Source of the DNA: Marinibaculum pumilum
GTDB taxonomy: Bacteria; Pseudomonadota; Alphaproteobacteria; Ferrovibrionales; Ferrovibrionaceae
Assembly: GCF_042646425.1 (NCBI RefSeq)
Contig: NZ_JBHRTR010000031.1
Span: 62,001-126,000, forward strand
Reading direction: 5' to 3'
DNA length: 64,000 nt
Below, piece after piece: positions 36,424 to 45,881 of the stretch. Position numbers and translations under genes: made by a program. Under the pieces are notes generated by a model. It was not told the DNA's origin, ran no database searches, and was given only the letters and a program-made list of their open reading frames with translations. The first letter of the stretch is position 1. The number at the start of each line of letters is the position of its first letter.

Positions 36424-37098
36424 TTAGCGGCGGTCCGGCGCGTCGAGCCAGTCGCGGATCCCGGCAAACACGTCGTGAAACATCGCCTCCGTCAGGCGGC
36501 CGGTATTCGTGTTGTAGCGGGAGCAGTGATAGCTGTCGAAAAGCGCCGGGCCGCCCGAGGGCTCCCCGACATGCAGGTCATGGCGCGCGCCGTGCCGGAA
36601 GGGGTGGGCCGACAGCTTGCGCCCCAGCGCGGTGAGGGTGGAATCATGCGCCACCTTGCCCAGCGCCAGCACCGCGCGGGGGGCCGGCGCGGCGGTCAGT
36701 TCGGGCAGCAGGAACGGCCGGCAGGTCCGGATCTCCGCGCCGACCGGCTTGTTCTGCGGCGGCACGCAGCGGACCGCATTGGTGATCCGGCAGCCCCGCA
36801 GCTGCAGCCCGTCCCCGGCATGGGCCCCGTACCGGCCGGTGGCGAAGCCGAACTGCAGCAGGGTGGCGTAGAGCAGGTCGCCGGCATAATCCCCGGTGAA
36901 GGGGCGACCGGTCTGGTTCGCGCCCTTCAGGCCCGGTGCCAGGCCGACGATCAGCAAGCCGGCATCCGCCGGCCCGAAGGACGGGACCGGCGCATTGTGG
37001 AAGGCCGGGTAGAGCGCCCTGTTCGCCTGGCGGAAGTCGGCCAGACGGGGACAGGCGGGGCAGTCGGGCGGCGGCGCCGGGCGGATGGCGGACGGCAT
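36424..37098 (-). CDS. Uracil-DNA glycosylase, family 5 (UDGb)-type
   Basis: 224 residues. Cys13 and Cys16 (CPAC), Cys111 and Cys126 have the spacing expected of the 4Fe-4S ligands of family 4/5 enzymes. Motif 1, GLAPGLKGANQTGRPFTGD (52-70), is the UDGb form. The motif HCSRYNTNTGRLT (191-203) replaces the usual H-P-S with H-C-S. It excises uracil and possibly other deaminated bases from DNA. Convergent with the TetR gene; 31 bases upstream of it is the NYN gene on the same strand. Confidence 0.9.
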   Translation of the reverse strand: MPSAIRPAPPPDCPACPRLADFRQANRALYPAFHNAPVPSFGPADAGLLIVGLAPGLKGANQTGRPFTGDYAGDLLYATLLQFGFATGRYGAHAGDGLQLRGCRITNAVRCVPPQNKPVGAEIRTCRPFLLPELTAAPAPRAVLALGKVAHDSTLTALGRKLSAHPFRHGARHDLHVGEPSGGPALFDSYHCSRYNTNTGRLTEAMFHDVFAGIRDWLDAPDRR

Positions 37099-37129
37099 GG
37101 GTCAGCAGCCGGCGACGGCTGGGTGGCCG

Positions 37130-37786
37130 TCAGACCGGGCGATGGAACGCCCCGTGATCGTCGTAATCCTCTTCATAGCCGGGATCGTAGTCGTCATCGT
37201 CGTCGGGCGCCTGGTCCTCGACGGTCTGGCGGCGGGCCTGCGCCTGGGCGCGATGCGCGGGGTCGCGCTGGATCTTCGACATCAGGTCGGCCAGCTCGAT
37301 GAACTCGTCGGCCTGCCGGCGCAGTTCGTCGGCCACCATCGGCGGCTGTGTGCGCACCGAGGAGACGATGCTGACCCGCACGCCCTTGCGCTGCACCGCC
37401 TCCACCAGGCGGCGGAAATCGCCGTCGCCGGAGAAGATGACGACATGTTCCAGATGCTCGGACATCTCCAGCACGTCGATCGCCAGCTCGATGTCCATAT
37501 TGCCCTTGATCTTGCGCCGGCCCGAGGCGTCGGTGAATTCCTTCGTCGGCTTCGTCACCATGGTGAAGCCATTGTAGTCGAGCCAGTCGATCAGGGGACG
37601 GATCGGCGAATATTCCTGATCCTCGACGAGGGCCGTGTAATAGAATGCGCGGATAAGCCGCCCGCGTGACGAAAATTCTTCAAGAAGACGCTTGTAGTCT
37701 ATGTCAGCGCCGAGGGAGCGGGCGGCGGAATAAAGGTTGGCGCCATCGATAAACAGCCCGATGCGCTCAGGATAATATTGAGACAT
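37130..37786 (-). CDS. NYN (LabA/DUF88-type) domain RNase-like protein
   Basis: 218 residues. The PIN-like NYN fold is clear: Asp14 in GLFIDGANLY, Asp98 and Asp104 in KGNMDIELAIDVL, and Asp121/Asp123 in FSGDGDFRRLV provide the acidic metal-binding cluster. The C-terminal tail after ~185 is highly acidic and low-complexity (EDQAPDDDDDYDPGYEEDYD). These proteins are predicted metal-dependent nucleases acting on RNA. In alphaproteobacteria the gene is regularly next to rpoZ, as here, divergent across a 304-base gap. Confidence 0.88.
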   Translation of the reverse strand: MSQYYPERIGLFIDGANLYSAARSLGADIDYKRLLEEFSSRGRLIRAFYYTALVEDQEYSPIRPLIDWLDYNGFTMVTKPTKEFTDASGRRKIKGNMDIELAIDVLEMSEHLEHVVIFSGDGDFRRLVEAVQRKGVRVSIVSSVRTQPPMVADELRRQADEFIELADLMSKIQRDPAHRAQAQARRQTVEDQAPDDDDDYDPGYEEDYDDHGAFHRPV

Positions 37787-38020
37787 TGTGATGATCCTTC
37801 AGACAGGCAAAAATTGTCACGCAATATATGACGCAATTATAGGTTTATCGGACCCTGTTCGACGGGCCATTCGTCGGCGGCACGTAATTGCTGAGTGATT
37901 CGGGCCGCAGCCAGCTGTTTTCTGTCTTCGCCCAAGACTTACATAGCGGGTGGCGGCCGATTGGCAAGCGGCTTTTGCCGGAAGCCGCCGTTTTCCGCGA
38001 CCTTTCCCCGCAGCGCTTGA

Positions 38021-38036
38021 ATTCGACGGGTCGAAT
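38021..38036. promoter_or_regulatory. Palindrome upstream of rpoZ
   Basis: ATTCGAC-GG-GTCGAAT is a perfect 7-bp inverted repeat with a 2-base centre, 54 bases before the rpoZ start. It may be an operator for rpoZ or for the divergent NYN gene. Otherwise the 37787-38090 gap shows nothing coding. Confidence 0.4.
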
Positions 38037-38090
38037 GGATAGTTTCCGGCCCATCCCGTACCGGAACAAAATGCGAAATGGACCCCGTCT

Positions 38091-38477
38091 ATGGCTCGCG
38101 TCACCGTTGAGGACTGCGTCACCCGCGTCCCGAACCGCTTCGAACTCGTCCTGCTGGCCGCGCAGCGCGCCCGCGCCGTTTCTGCCGGCGCGCCGCTGAC
38201 CGTCGACCGCGACAACGACAAGAACCCCGTCGTCGCCCTGCGGGAGATCGCGGACCACACCGTCTCCACCGACGACCTGCGGCAGGGCCTGATCGGCTCC
38301 ATGCAGAAGCATGTCGAGGTGGACGAGCCGGAAGAGGACAATATGGCCGCCCTGATGCAGGCCGGCGACTGGGCCGCCGTGGCGCAGGACGAAAGCGGCC
38401 GCACGTCCGGCCCGCCGACCGGCTCGCCCACCGCCGCATCGGCGCCGACCCCGCCCGGCGGCTACAGCGACGAGTGA
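38091..38477 (+). CDS. rpoZ: RNA polymerase omega subunit
   Basis: 128 residues. MARVTVEDCVTRVPNRFELVLLAAQRAR is the omega N-terminus; DRDNDKNPVVALREIAD is the second conserved block. The C-terminal ~50 residues are Pro/Ser/Gly-rich and disordered, as in many alphaproteobacteria. It assists RNA polymerase assembly and is one of the ppGpp-binding surfaces, which fits its position upstream of the ppGpp synthase/hydrolase. Confidence 0.95.
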   Translation: MARVTVEDCVTRVPNRFELVLLAAQRARAVSAGAPLTVDRDNDKNPVVALREIADHTVSTDDLRQGLIGSMQKHVEVDEPEEDNMAALMQAGDWAAVAQDESGRTSGPPTGSPTAASAPTPPGGYSDE

Positions 38478-38480
38478 CCG

Positions 38481-38498
38481 AAGGGCCGCAAGGCCCTT
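38481..38498 (+). other. Hairpin after rpoZ
   Basis: AAGGGCC-GCAA-GGCCCTT, a 7-bp perfect stem with tetraloop, 4 bases after the rpoZ stop. No T-run follows, so termination would be weak; it may stabilise the rpoZ message or act as a Rho-assisted terminator. The remaining bases to the rel start show no gene. Confidence 0.4.
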
Positions 38499-38780
38499 CA
38501 TGCCTGCCGGCCCCTCTTCCCTGTCGGGGCAGTCCCGTGGCGAGCCGGCAGCCGACATGAACTGAGCGTCCCGGCACCCGCCTGCGCGCAATGCATGCCT
38601 GCGCCCCGTGCGCAGTTATGGCCTGCCGAAACCGGCGCAACCTCCTATATACTTTTGAAGCGGTCCTGGGGCCGGACCGGCATGGATGCCGGTCCGGGGC
38701 GGGCCGCTTGCGTAGCGGGGCGCGCCGTGTCGTGGGGCAGGGGCGTCCTGCCGGACACCGCCAGCTGGAGGGCAGGGATC

Positions 38781-40937
38781 GTGTTGCGTCAGGTCGAACT
38801 CGTCGAAAAGGTCTGCGACTATGACGCGGATGCCGACGAGGATGTCCTGAACCGCGCCTATGTCTTCACGATGCGCGCGCATGGCACCCAGAAGCGGGCC
38901 TCCGGCGATCCCTATTTCTCCCACCCGGTGGAGGTGGCAGGCATCCTGGCCGACATGCGGCTGGACGGCGCCACCATCGTGACCGCGCTGCTGCACGACA
39001 CCCTGGAGGATACCGCCGCCACGCCGGCGGAGATCGAGCAGCTGTTCGGCAGGGACATCCTGCAGCTGGTCGACGGCGTCACCAAGCTGTCGCGCATCGA
39101 GATGCAGTCCGACCGCTCACGCCAGGCGGAGAATTTCCGCAAGCTGCTGCTGGCCATGTCGGCCGACATCCGGGTACTGCTGGTGAAGCTGGCCGACCGG
39201 CTGCACAATATGCGGACCCTGAAATACATCCCGTCGGAGGAGAAGCGCCGCCGCATCGCGCGCGAGACGATGGAGATCTACGCGCCGCTGGCCGACCGGA
39301 TCGGCATGCAGGAGATGAAGGCGGAACTGGAAGACCTCGCCTTTTCGGAGATGAACCCCGAGGGCCGCGAAAGCGTGCTTGCCCGCCTGAACTACCTGCG
39401 GGCCGAGGGCAGCGACACGGTGCGGCACGTCACGGAGGAATTGCAGAGGGTCCTGGACGAGGCCGGGATCGCCTGCAAGGTGGCCGGGCGGGAAAAGTCG
39501 CCGTTCAGCATCTGGCGCAAGATGCAGCAGAAGAACGTGGCGTTCGAGCAGCTGTCCGACGTCATCGCCTTCCGGGTCGTTGTCGACAATGTGCCGGACT
39601 GCTACGGCGCGCTCGGCGTCGTCCATTCTACCTGGCGGATGGTGCCGGGCCGCTTCAAGGACTTCATCTCGACGCCGAAGCCGAACCAGTACCAGAGCAT
39701 CCACACCACGGTGATCGGCCCCAACAGCCAGCGGGTGGAGATCCAGATCCGGACCCGCGCCATGCACGAGGTGGCGGAGATCGGCGTGGCCGCCCACTGG
39801 TACTACAAGACGCCGTCGGACAAGGCGGACAAGAACAGCTATCGCTGGCTGCGCGAGCTTCTGGACATCCTGGAGAACGCCTCCGACCCGGAGGAATTCC
39901 TGGAGAACACCAAGCTCAACATGTTCCAGGATCAGGTCTTCTGCTTCACGCCGAAAGGGGACCTGATCGCCCTGCCGCGCGGGGCGACGCCGATCGACTT
40001 CGCCTATGCCGTCCATTCCGACGTCGGCAACCATACCGTGGGCGCCAAGATCAACGGCCGCATCCTGCCGCTGCGCACGGAACTGCAGAACGGCGACCAG
40101 ATCGAGATCATCACCTCGCCCAAGGCGCAGCCCTCGCCGAACTGGGAGAACATCCTGGTCACCGGCAAGGCGCGCGCCAATGTGCGGCGCTTCATCCGCA
40201 ACCAGCAGCGGTCCGAATATGCCAGCCTGGGCAAGGCGATCCTGCAGAAGGCGTTCCGCGAGGCCGGCCGCCGCTACACCGAGAAGCCGCTGGCGGCCAA
40301 CCTCGAGCGCTTCCAGTGTGCGACGGTGGAGGACCTGCATGTCGCGATCGGCAACGGCACCGTGAATGCCGGCACCGTGACCGGCGTGCTGTTTCCGGCC
40401 GCCCGCAAGCGCAAGGAGCATGAGGGCGCGGAGGTGATCCCGCTGGAGCGCGCCCGCAGCCAGCAGGCGCGCCCGCGGGAGCGCGAGCAGCCGGTGCCGC
40501 TGCAGGGGCTGATTCCGGGCATGGCGGTGCATTATGCCGGCTGTTGCCACCCGCTGCCGGGCGACCGGATCGTCGGCATCGTGACCACCGGAAAGGGGGT
40601 CACCGTCCATACCCTGGACTGCGAGACCCTGGAGCAGTTCAGCCAGACGCCGGAGCGCTGGCTGCATGTCAGCTGGGCGGATGCCGGCAACGACGTCGAC
40701 CATGTCGGCCGACTGGCGACGGTGGTGCGCAACGATGTCGGCTCGCTGTCGGCGCTGACCACGGTGATCGCCCGCCAGGGCGGCAACATCACCAACCTGA
40801 AGATCGTCAACCGCACGCAGGACCTGTTCGAGCTGCTGGTCGATATCGAGGTGCGCGACGTCACCCATCTGGGCGATATCATCGCCTCCCTGCGGACCGA
40901 TCCGGCGATCTCCGCCGTGGAACGGTCGCGCGGTTGA
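38781..40937 (+). CDS. rel: Bifunctional (p)ppGpp synthetase/hydrolase (RelA/SpoT family)
   Basis: 718 residues. The HD hydrolase domain (about 20-190) has HPVEVAGILADM and LLHDTLEDT with an intact HD, and VKLADRLHNMRTL. The synthetase domain (~235-345) has RVVVDNVPDCYGALG and PKPNQYQSIHTTV. TGS follows with FAYAVHSDVG, then a C-terminal ACT domain (GNITNLKIV). All parts for both synthesis and breakdown are present. GTG 38781 (MLRQVELVEKV) was chosen because alphaproteobacterial Rel proteins start at this point; GGAGGGCAGGGA lies upstream and the 62 upstream in-frame codons are dissimilar. It controls the stringent response. Confidence 0.95.
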   Translation: MLRQVELVEKVCDYDADADEDVLNRAYVFTMRAHGTQKRASGDPYFSHPVEVAGILADMRLDGATIVTALLHDTLEDTAATPAEIEQLFGRDILQLVDGVTKLSRIEMQSDRSRQAENFRKLLLAMSADIRVLLVKLADRLHNMRTLKYIPSEEKRRRIARETMEIYAPLADRIGMQEMKAELEDLAFSEMNPEGRESVLARLNYLRAEGSDTVRHVTEELQRVLDEAGIACKVAGREKSPFSIWRKMQQKNVAFEQLSDVIAFRVVVDNVPDCYGALGVVHSTWRMVPGRFKDFISTPKPNQYQSIHTTVIGPNSQRVEIQIRTRAMHEVAEIGVAAHWYYKTPSDKADKNSYRWLRELLDILENASDPEEFLENTKLNMFQDQVFCFTPKGDLIALPRGATPIDFAYAVHSDVGNHTVGAKINGRILPLRTELQNGDQIEIITSPKAQPSPNWENILVTGKARANVRRFIRNQQRSEYASLGKAILQKAFREAGRRYTEKPLAANLERFQCATVEDLHVAIGNGTVNAGTVTGVLFPAARKRKEHEGAEVIPLERARSQQARPREREQPVPLQGLIPGMAVHYAGCCHPLPGDRIVGIVTTGKGVTVHTLDCETLEQFSQTPERWLHVSWADAGNDVDHVGRLATVVRNDVGSLSALTTVIARQGGNITNLKIVNRTQDLFELLVDIEVRDVTHLGDIIASLRTDPAISAVERSRG

Positions 40938-40991
40938 GGCACTGGCAGCCAACGGGTGGCATCCCTCAGGCGCAGTCATTTAGGGGGAAGA

Positions 40992-41585
40992 ATGGACAAG
41001 GAAGACGTGCTCCGTCACTACCGCGAAAGCGGCGCCCTGCTGGAGGGGCATTTCGTTCTGGCCTCCGGCCTGCACTCGCCGATGTACCTGCAGTCCGCCC
41101 GGGTGCTGATGCATCCGGAGCGCGCGGCGGCGCTCTGCGCCGAGCTGGCGCGGCGGCTGACGGAACGCTTCGGCGCGGACGGCATCGACCTGGTCTGCGC
41201 GCCGGCCACAGGCGGCATCGTCGTCGGCTACGAACTCGGCCGGCAGCTGGGCCGGCCCGCGATCTTCGCCGAGCGGGTGGGCGAGGGCTTCGCCCTGCGC
41301 CGCGGCTTCGCGATCGAGCCGGGCCAGCGGGTCGTGGTGGCGGAGGATGTGGTGACCACCGGCGGTTCCACCCGGCAATGCATGGACTGCATCCGCGACC
41401 ATGGCGGGGTGCCGGTCGCCGCCGTCAGCCTGATCGACCGATCGGATGGCCGTGCCGATGTCGGCGTGCCGCTGATCGCGCTCTGCACCCTGTCGGTGCC
41501 GGCCTATCCGGCTGACGCCCTGCCGCCGGAGCTGGCGGCGATCCCCGCGAGCAAGCCGGGCAGCGGCGGCCTGCGGCCCAGCTAG
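40992..41585 (+). CDS. pyrE: Orotate phosphoribosyltransferase
   Basis: 197 residues. It makes OMP from orotate and PRPP in UMP synthesis. GHFVLASGLHSPMYLQ matches the OPRTase N-terminus, APATGGIVVGYELGRQLG the substrate strand, and VVVAEDVVTTGGST is the PRPP-binding motif. ATG 40992 follows GGGGGAAG; the 12 upstream in-frame codons were discarded. Located between rel and pdxJ, as in many relatives. Confidence 0.95.
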   Translation: MDKEDVLRHYRESGALLEGHFVLASGLHSPMYLQSARVLMHPERAAALCAELARRLTERFGADGIDLVCAPATGGIVVGYELGRQLGRPAIFAERVGEGFALRRGFAIEPGQRVVVAEDVVTTGGSTRQCMDCIRDHGGVPVAAVSLIDRSDGRADVGVPLIALCTLSVPAYPADALPPELAAIPASKPGSGGLRPS

Positions 41586-41685
41586 GCCGTCCCGCACCCT
41601 CCGACGGCGGGGGAGGCTATCGCCGCCCCGCCGGCCGGCCTAAAGTGCCCGTCCGAACGTTTCCGCAGCCGGAGGCCCGACAGCC

Positions 41686-42444
41686 ATGACCCAGCGCCTG
41701 CGTCTTGGGGTGAATATCGACCATGTCGCCACGATCCGGAATGCCCGCGGCGGCGTGCATCCCGACCCGGTGCGCGCTGCCGCGATGGCGGCGCAGGCGG
41801 GTGCCGACGGCATCACCGCCCACCTGCGGGAGGATCGCCGCCATATCTCCGACCGGGATATCGAGCGGCTGACGGCGGAGATCGAGCTGCCGCTGAACCT
41901 GGAGATGGCGGCGACCGAGGAGATGCTGGCCATCGCCCTGCGCCACCGGCCGCATGCCTGCTGCCTGGTGCCGGAGAAGCGCGAGGAGCGCACCACCGAG
42001 GGCGGCCTGGACGTCGCTGCGCATCACAGGCACCTGGAGCCGTATATCGCACGGCTGTCCGAGGCCGGCATCCGGGTCTCCCTGTTCATCGAGCCGAGCC
42101 GGGTGCAGCTGGCCGTGGCCAAGGCGATGGGCGCGCCGGTGGTGGAACTGCATACCGGCGCCTATTGCGACGCCGCGCCGGGCGCGGAGCGCGACCGTCA
42201 TCTGGGCCGGATCCTGGACGCCGCCGCCGAGGCCGAGGCGCTGGGCCTGGAATGCCATGCCGGCCATGGCCTGGCCTTCGACACGGTGGCGCCGATCGCC
42301 GCCATTCCGACCGTGGCGGAACTGAATATCGGCCATTTCCTGGTGGGCGAGGCGATCTTCGGCGGACTGGATTCCACCATCAAGCGGATGCGCGCCCTGA
42401 TGGACAAGGCCCGCGCCGACGCGGTCGGCGCCCGGTCCGCATGA
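41686..42444 (+). CDS. pdxJ: Pyridoxine 5'-phosphate synthase
   Basis: 252 residues, the last step of DXP-dependent vitamin B6 synthesis. Diagnostic segments: LGVNIDHVATIRNARGG, GADGITAHLREDRRHISD, LNLEMAATEEM, and GLECHAGHGLAFD, all with the conserved active-site residues (Glu, His). 13 bases before acpS, so an operon with it. Confidence 0.96.
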   Translation: MTQRLRLGVNIDHVATIRNARGGVHPDPVRAAAMAAQAGADGITAHLREDRRHISDRDIERLTAEIELPLNLEMAATEEMLAIALRHRPHACCLVPEKREERTTEGGLDVAAHHRHLEPYIARLSEAGIRVSLFIEPSRVQLAVAKAMGAPVVELHTGAYCDAAPGAERDRHLGRILDAAAEAEALGLECHAGHGLAFDTVAPIAAIPTVAELNIGHFLVGEAIFGGLDSTIKRMRALMDKARADAVGARSA

Positions 42445-42457
42445 GTGCGGCCCGCCC

Positions 42458-42880
42458 ATGATCATCGGCATCGGCAGCGACATCATCGACATCCGCCGCA
42501 TCGAGAAGACCCTGGAACGGTTCGGCGAGCGCTTCACCCAGCGCTGCTTCACCGAACTGGAGCGGCAGAAATGCGACCGCCGCTACCAGCGCGCCGCCTC
42601 CTATGCGCGACGCTATGCCGCCAAGGAGGCCTGCTCCAAGGCGCTGGGCACGGGCTTCCGGCGCAGCGTGTTCTGGCGCGACCTCGGCGTGGTGAACCTG
42701 CGCAGCGGCAAGCCGACCATGGCGCTGACCAACGGCGCCCTGCGCCGGCTGGAGGAGATCACCCCCGACGGCTATGTGGCGCGGCTCGACCTGACCATCA
42801 CAGACGAGCCGCCGCAGGCGCAGGCGCTGGTCATCATTACCGCGGTGCCGGCCGAGCTTGCCGCGCGGCTGCCGCAATGA
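42458..42880 (+). CDS. acpS: Holo-[acyl-carrier-protein] synthase
   Basis: 140 residues. It transfers 4'-phosphopantetheine from CoA to ACP. IIGIGSDIIDIRRIEKTLERFGERF contains the Mg-binding Asp, and YARRYAAKEACSKALGTGFR the catalytic Glu and Lys motif (WxxKEAxxKAxG-type). Standard alphaproteobacterial neighbour of pdxJ and lepB. Confidence 0.96.
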   Translation: MIIGIGSDIIDIRRIEKTLERFGERFTQRCFTELERQKCDRRYQRAASYARRYAAKEACSKALGTGFRRSVFWRDLGVVNLRSGKPTMALTNGALRRLEEITPDGYVARLDLTITDEPPQAQALVIITAVPAELAARLPQ

Positions 42881-43135
42881 CGATGACAGGGCCGGCAAGG
42901 GGGCCGGGCCGGCGCGTCCGGCAGGGGCGCGTCCGGCAGGGGCGCTGCGGGTGAGCGGCAGCGGCGGAATGGCGCAACGTATCGACGGCGCGGCCGGATT
43001 GGGCTATGCCCTGAGCGCGTCCCTGTGCAGCGCATCCTGTCGCGGTGCCCGTTGCGAGGGCGGCCGATTCCGGGTCGTCCGGCCGTTGCCGGAACCGGCC
43101 CGCGCCCGAACGTCCGGCGTAAACCCAGACCGAGC

Positions 43136-43939
43136 ATGACAAAGAAACATACACAAGCGCAGCGCGGCTTTTTCGGCCGCAGCCTGGCGGCGGTCGGGCT
43201 GGCCGGCGATGGCGGCTTCGCGGAGACCCTGCGGACCGTGGTCTACGCGGTGCTGATCGCCCTGGGCATCCGCACCTTCGCCTTCGAGCCGTTCAACATC
43301 CCGTCGGAATCGATGCTGCCGAACCTGCTGGTCGGCGACTATCTGTTCGTGTCGAAATTCGCCTATGGCTACAGCCGCTACTCGCTGCCGTTCAGCCTGC
43401 CGCTGTTCGACGGGCGGATCCTGGCGTCGCAGCCGGACCGCGGCGACGTGGTGGTCTTCAAGCTGCCGCGCGACAATGCCACAGACTATATCAAGCGGAT
43501 CATCGGCCTGCCGGGCGACCGTATCCAGGTGACCAACGGGCAGGTCATCCTGAACGGCACGCCGGTGCCGCGGAAGCAGATCGAGGATTTCACCTACCGC
43601 GATCCGGGCGGCAATATGCGGCGCATCCCGCAATATGTGGAGACCCTGCCCGGCGGCGTCAGCTATCGCGTGCTGGACGCCTATCCCCGCTCGATGAGCG
43701 ACAATACCGACGTCTATGTCGTCCCCGATGGCCATTATTTCGCAATGGGGGACAATCGTGACAATTCGGTCGACAGCCGGGTCCCCAGCGACCGGGGGGT
43801 CGGATATGTGCCGTTCGATAACCTGGTGGGCGAGGCGGAGGTGCTGTTCTTCTCCGTCAATGGCAGCGGGTCGGTGTTCGAGCCCTGGACCTGGCCCACG
43901 GCGATCCGGTGGAACAGGCTTCTGACATTGGTCGATTGA
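43136..43939 (+). CDS. lepB: Signal peptidase I
   Basis: 267 residues. A single N-terminal membrane segment (about 30-50, LRTVVYAVLIALGIRTF), then the nucleophile Ser59 in PSESMLP and the general-base Lys in ATDYIKRIIGLPGD, then VVPDGHYFAMGDNRDNSVDSR, box E. It cuts signal peptides from exported proteins on the outer face of the membrane. ATG 43136 has no strong ribosome site, but the upstream in-frame extension is Arg-rich and unlike LepB. 256 bases after acpS; that gap (42881-43135) holds GGGGCGCGTCCGGCA-type direct repeats and nothing coding. Confidence 0.94.
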   Translation: MTKKHTQAQRGFFGRSLAAVGLAGDGGFAETLRTVVYAVLIALGIRTFAFEPFNIPSESMLPNLLVGDYLFVSKFAYGYSRYSLPFSLPLFDGRILASQPDRGDVVVFKLPRDNATDYIKRIIGLPGDRIQVTNGQVILNGTPVPRKQIEDFTYRDPGGNMRRIPQYVETLPGGVSYRVLDAYPRSMSDNTDVYVVPDGHYFAMGDNRDNSVDSRVPSDRGVGYVPFDNLVGEAEVLFFSVNGSGSVFEPWTWPTAIRWNRLLTLVD

Positions 43940-43985
43940 CCTCTCCCGGGCACAGCTGCGCCTTGCGCCGCGGGCCGTGCCGGGC

Positions 43986-44735
43986 ATGAGCGACGTGCCG
44001 GACAGGACGGGTCCGTCATCGGCGGCCGCGCTGGCAGCGGATTTGGCGCCGGCGCTGGGCCACGGGTTCCGGGATCCGGGCCTGCTGCGGCGTGCCCTGA
44101 CCCATGCGTCCTGCAACCAGGCGCCGCCTGCCGCCGCGGCGCGGCGCGGCGGCGCTGTTGGGCGTGCCGACTATGACCGGCTCGAGTTCCTGGGCGACCG
44201 GGTGCTGGCGCTGGTGATCACCGAGCGGCTGTTCGCACGCTACCCGGAGGCCGATGCGGGCGAGCTTGCACGTCGATTGAACGCGCTGGTGCGGCAGGAG
44301 AGCCTGGCCGGCGTGGCGCGTGCCGTGCCGCTGGGCCCGCATATCGCGATGAGCCCGGACATGCGTGAGGCCGGCGGGGCGGAGAATCCCTCGATCCTCG
44401 CCGATGTGTGCGAGGCGGTGATCGCGGCGCTGTATCTCGACGGCGGCATGGCCGCGGCGCGCGACTTCATCCTGCCGCGCTTCGAACCGCTGCTGGACCA
44501 GGCGCCGACCGACCGGAAGGATGCAAAGACCCGGCTGCAGGAATGGGCCGCCGGCCGCGGCCATCCGATGCCGGTCTACGAGGACCGGCGCAGCGGACCG
44601 GCCCATGCGCCGGTCTTTGCCGTCACCGTCCATATCCCCGGCCTGGCGCAGTCCGAAGCCGAAGGAGAGGGACGATCGAAACGCGCGGCGCAGCAGATGG
44701 CGGCGGCCGCGGCACTGAAGAGGCTGGACGCGTGA
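43986..44735 (+). CDS. rnc: Ribonuclease III
   Basis: 249 residues. The nuclease domain holds ALTHASCN, the signature YDRLEFLGDRVLALVI, and DVCEAVIAALYLDGG with the catalytic Glu/Asp; a double-stranded-RNA-binding domain (DAKTRLQEWAAGRGHPMPVY ... AAQQMAAAAALKRL) follows. It processes rRNA precursors and dsRNA. ATG 43986 was used; GTG 43977 is in frame. Its stop overlaps the era start by 4 bases. Confidence 0.94.
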   Translation: MSDVPDRTGPSSAAALAADLAPALGHGFRDPGLLRRALTHASCNQAPPAAAARRGGAVGRADYDRLEFLGDRVLALVITERLFARYPEADAGELARRLNALVRQESLAGVARAVPLGPHIAMSPDMREAGGAENPSILADVCEAVIAALYLDGGMAAARDFILPRFEPLLDQAPTDRKDAKTRLQEWAAGRGHPMPVYEDRRSGPAHAPVFAVTVHIPGLAQSEAEGEGRSKRAAQQMAAAAALKRLDA

Positions 44736-45736
44736 ACGGCGACGGGACAGATCTGGACGGAACCGGCGGTGGTGGCGAAGGCGGCGACCGCGACCACGCG
44801 GCGGCAGGCGCGCCGAGATGCGGCCTGGTCGCCCTGCTCGGTGCGCCGAACGCGGGCAAGTCCACCCTGATGAACCGGATCGTGGGCAGCAAGGTCTCGA
44901 TCGTCAGCCCGAAGGTGCAGACCACCCGCACCCGCATGATCGGCATCGCCGTGGCGGGCCCGGCACAGATCGTGTTCGTCGATACGCCGGGCATCTTCCG
45001 GCCGCGCCGGCGGCTGGACCAGGCGATGGTGCGGGCGGCCTGGGGCGGGGCGCGGGATGCCGACCTGGCGCTGCTGCTGGTCGACGCCGCCGGCGGCGTG
45101 ACGGAGGAGGTGCGCCACATCGCGCGTCGCCTTAAGGAGCGTGGCGCGCGCGTGGTCGCGGTGCTCAACAAGGTGGACAAGGTGCGGCGGGAGGGCCTGC
45201 TGGCGCTGTCTGCGGCGGTGAACGACCTGCTGCCCTGCGAGCGCACCTTCATGATCTCCGCCCTCGACGGCAGCGGCGTGGCGGACCTGACGGCCTGGCT
45301 GTCGCAGGCCGTGCCGGAAGGACCCTGGCTCTATCCCGGCGACCAGGTCTCCGACGTCACGGAACGGGTGCTGGCCGCCGAGATCACGCGGGAGAAGCTG
45401 TTCCTGCGCCTGCACGAGGAACTGCCCTACGCCTCCACCGTGGAAACCGAGGCCTGGACCGAGCAGCCAGACGGGTCCCTGCGCATCGAGCAGGTGGTGT
45501 TCGTCGCGCGCGAGAGCCACCGCCCCATCGTCCTGGGCAAAGGCGGGCGCACCATCCGTGCCATCGGCAGCGCCGCGCGGCAGGAGCTGGAAGAGCTGTT
45601 CGGCACCAAGGTCCACCTGTTCCTGTTCGTGAAGGTCCGCGGCAACTGGGAGGACGACCCGGAGCGCTACAACGCCATGGGCCTGGAATTCCCGAAGACG
45701 AGGGGGGCCAGGCCGGGTCGCGGCAAGGGCTCGTGA
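44732..45736 (+). CDS. era: GTPase Era
   Basis: 334 residues. G1 GAPNAGKST (37-45), G2 region VSPKVQTTRTR, G3 DTPG, G4 NKVD, and a C-terminal KH RNA-binding domain (VFVARESHRPIVLGKGGRTI). It helps assemble the 30S ribosomal subunit. The start is a GTG overlapping the rnc stop (GTGA), so translation is coupled. The first ~30 residues are a Gly/Asp-rich extension that is not conserved. Confidence 0.95.
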   Translation: MNGDGTDLDGTGGGGEGGDRDHAAAGAPRCGLVALLGAPNAGKSTLMNRIVGSKVSIVSPKVQTTRTRMIGIAVAGPAQIVFVDTPGIFRPRRRLDQAMVRAAWGGARDADLALLLVDAAGGVTEEVRHIARRLKERGARVVAVLNKVDKVRREGLLALSAAVNDLLPCERTFMISALDGSGVADLTAWLSQAVPEGPWLYPGDQVSDVTERVLAAEITREKLFLRLHEELPYASTVETEAWTEQPDGSLRIEQVVFVARESHRPIVLGKGGRTIRAIGSAARQELEELFGTKVHLFLFVKVRGNWEDDPERYNAMGLEFPKTRGARPGRGKGS

Positions 45737-45794
45737 CGCGCTGCGGGATGACCGGCTACGCCATTTGATCTGGGGTGTGTCCTGGCGATTGGGC

Positions 45795-45800
45795 TATACT
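45795..45800 (+). promoter_or_regulatory. Possible -10 element upstream of the PAS gene pair
   Basis: TATACT about 82 bases before the first PAS gene. No convincing -35 lies at standard distance (the candidate GGGGTG is poor), so the call is tentative. Confidence 0.25.
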
Positions 45801-45881
45801 CGCAGCGACATGACCTGGCCGTCGCTGCCGGTGCCGCCGCGCCGGCCTGCCGACCGGCATTGCCGATGAACGGGGACGCCA

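Noticed and set aside
37787..38090. A small RNA or riboswitch in the rpoZ upstream gap
   Set aside because: Only one short palindrome is seen; no recognised RNA fold or conserved motif.
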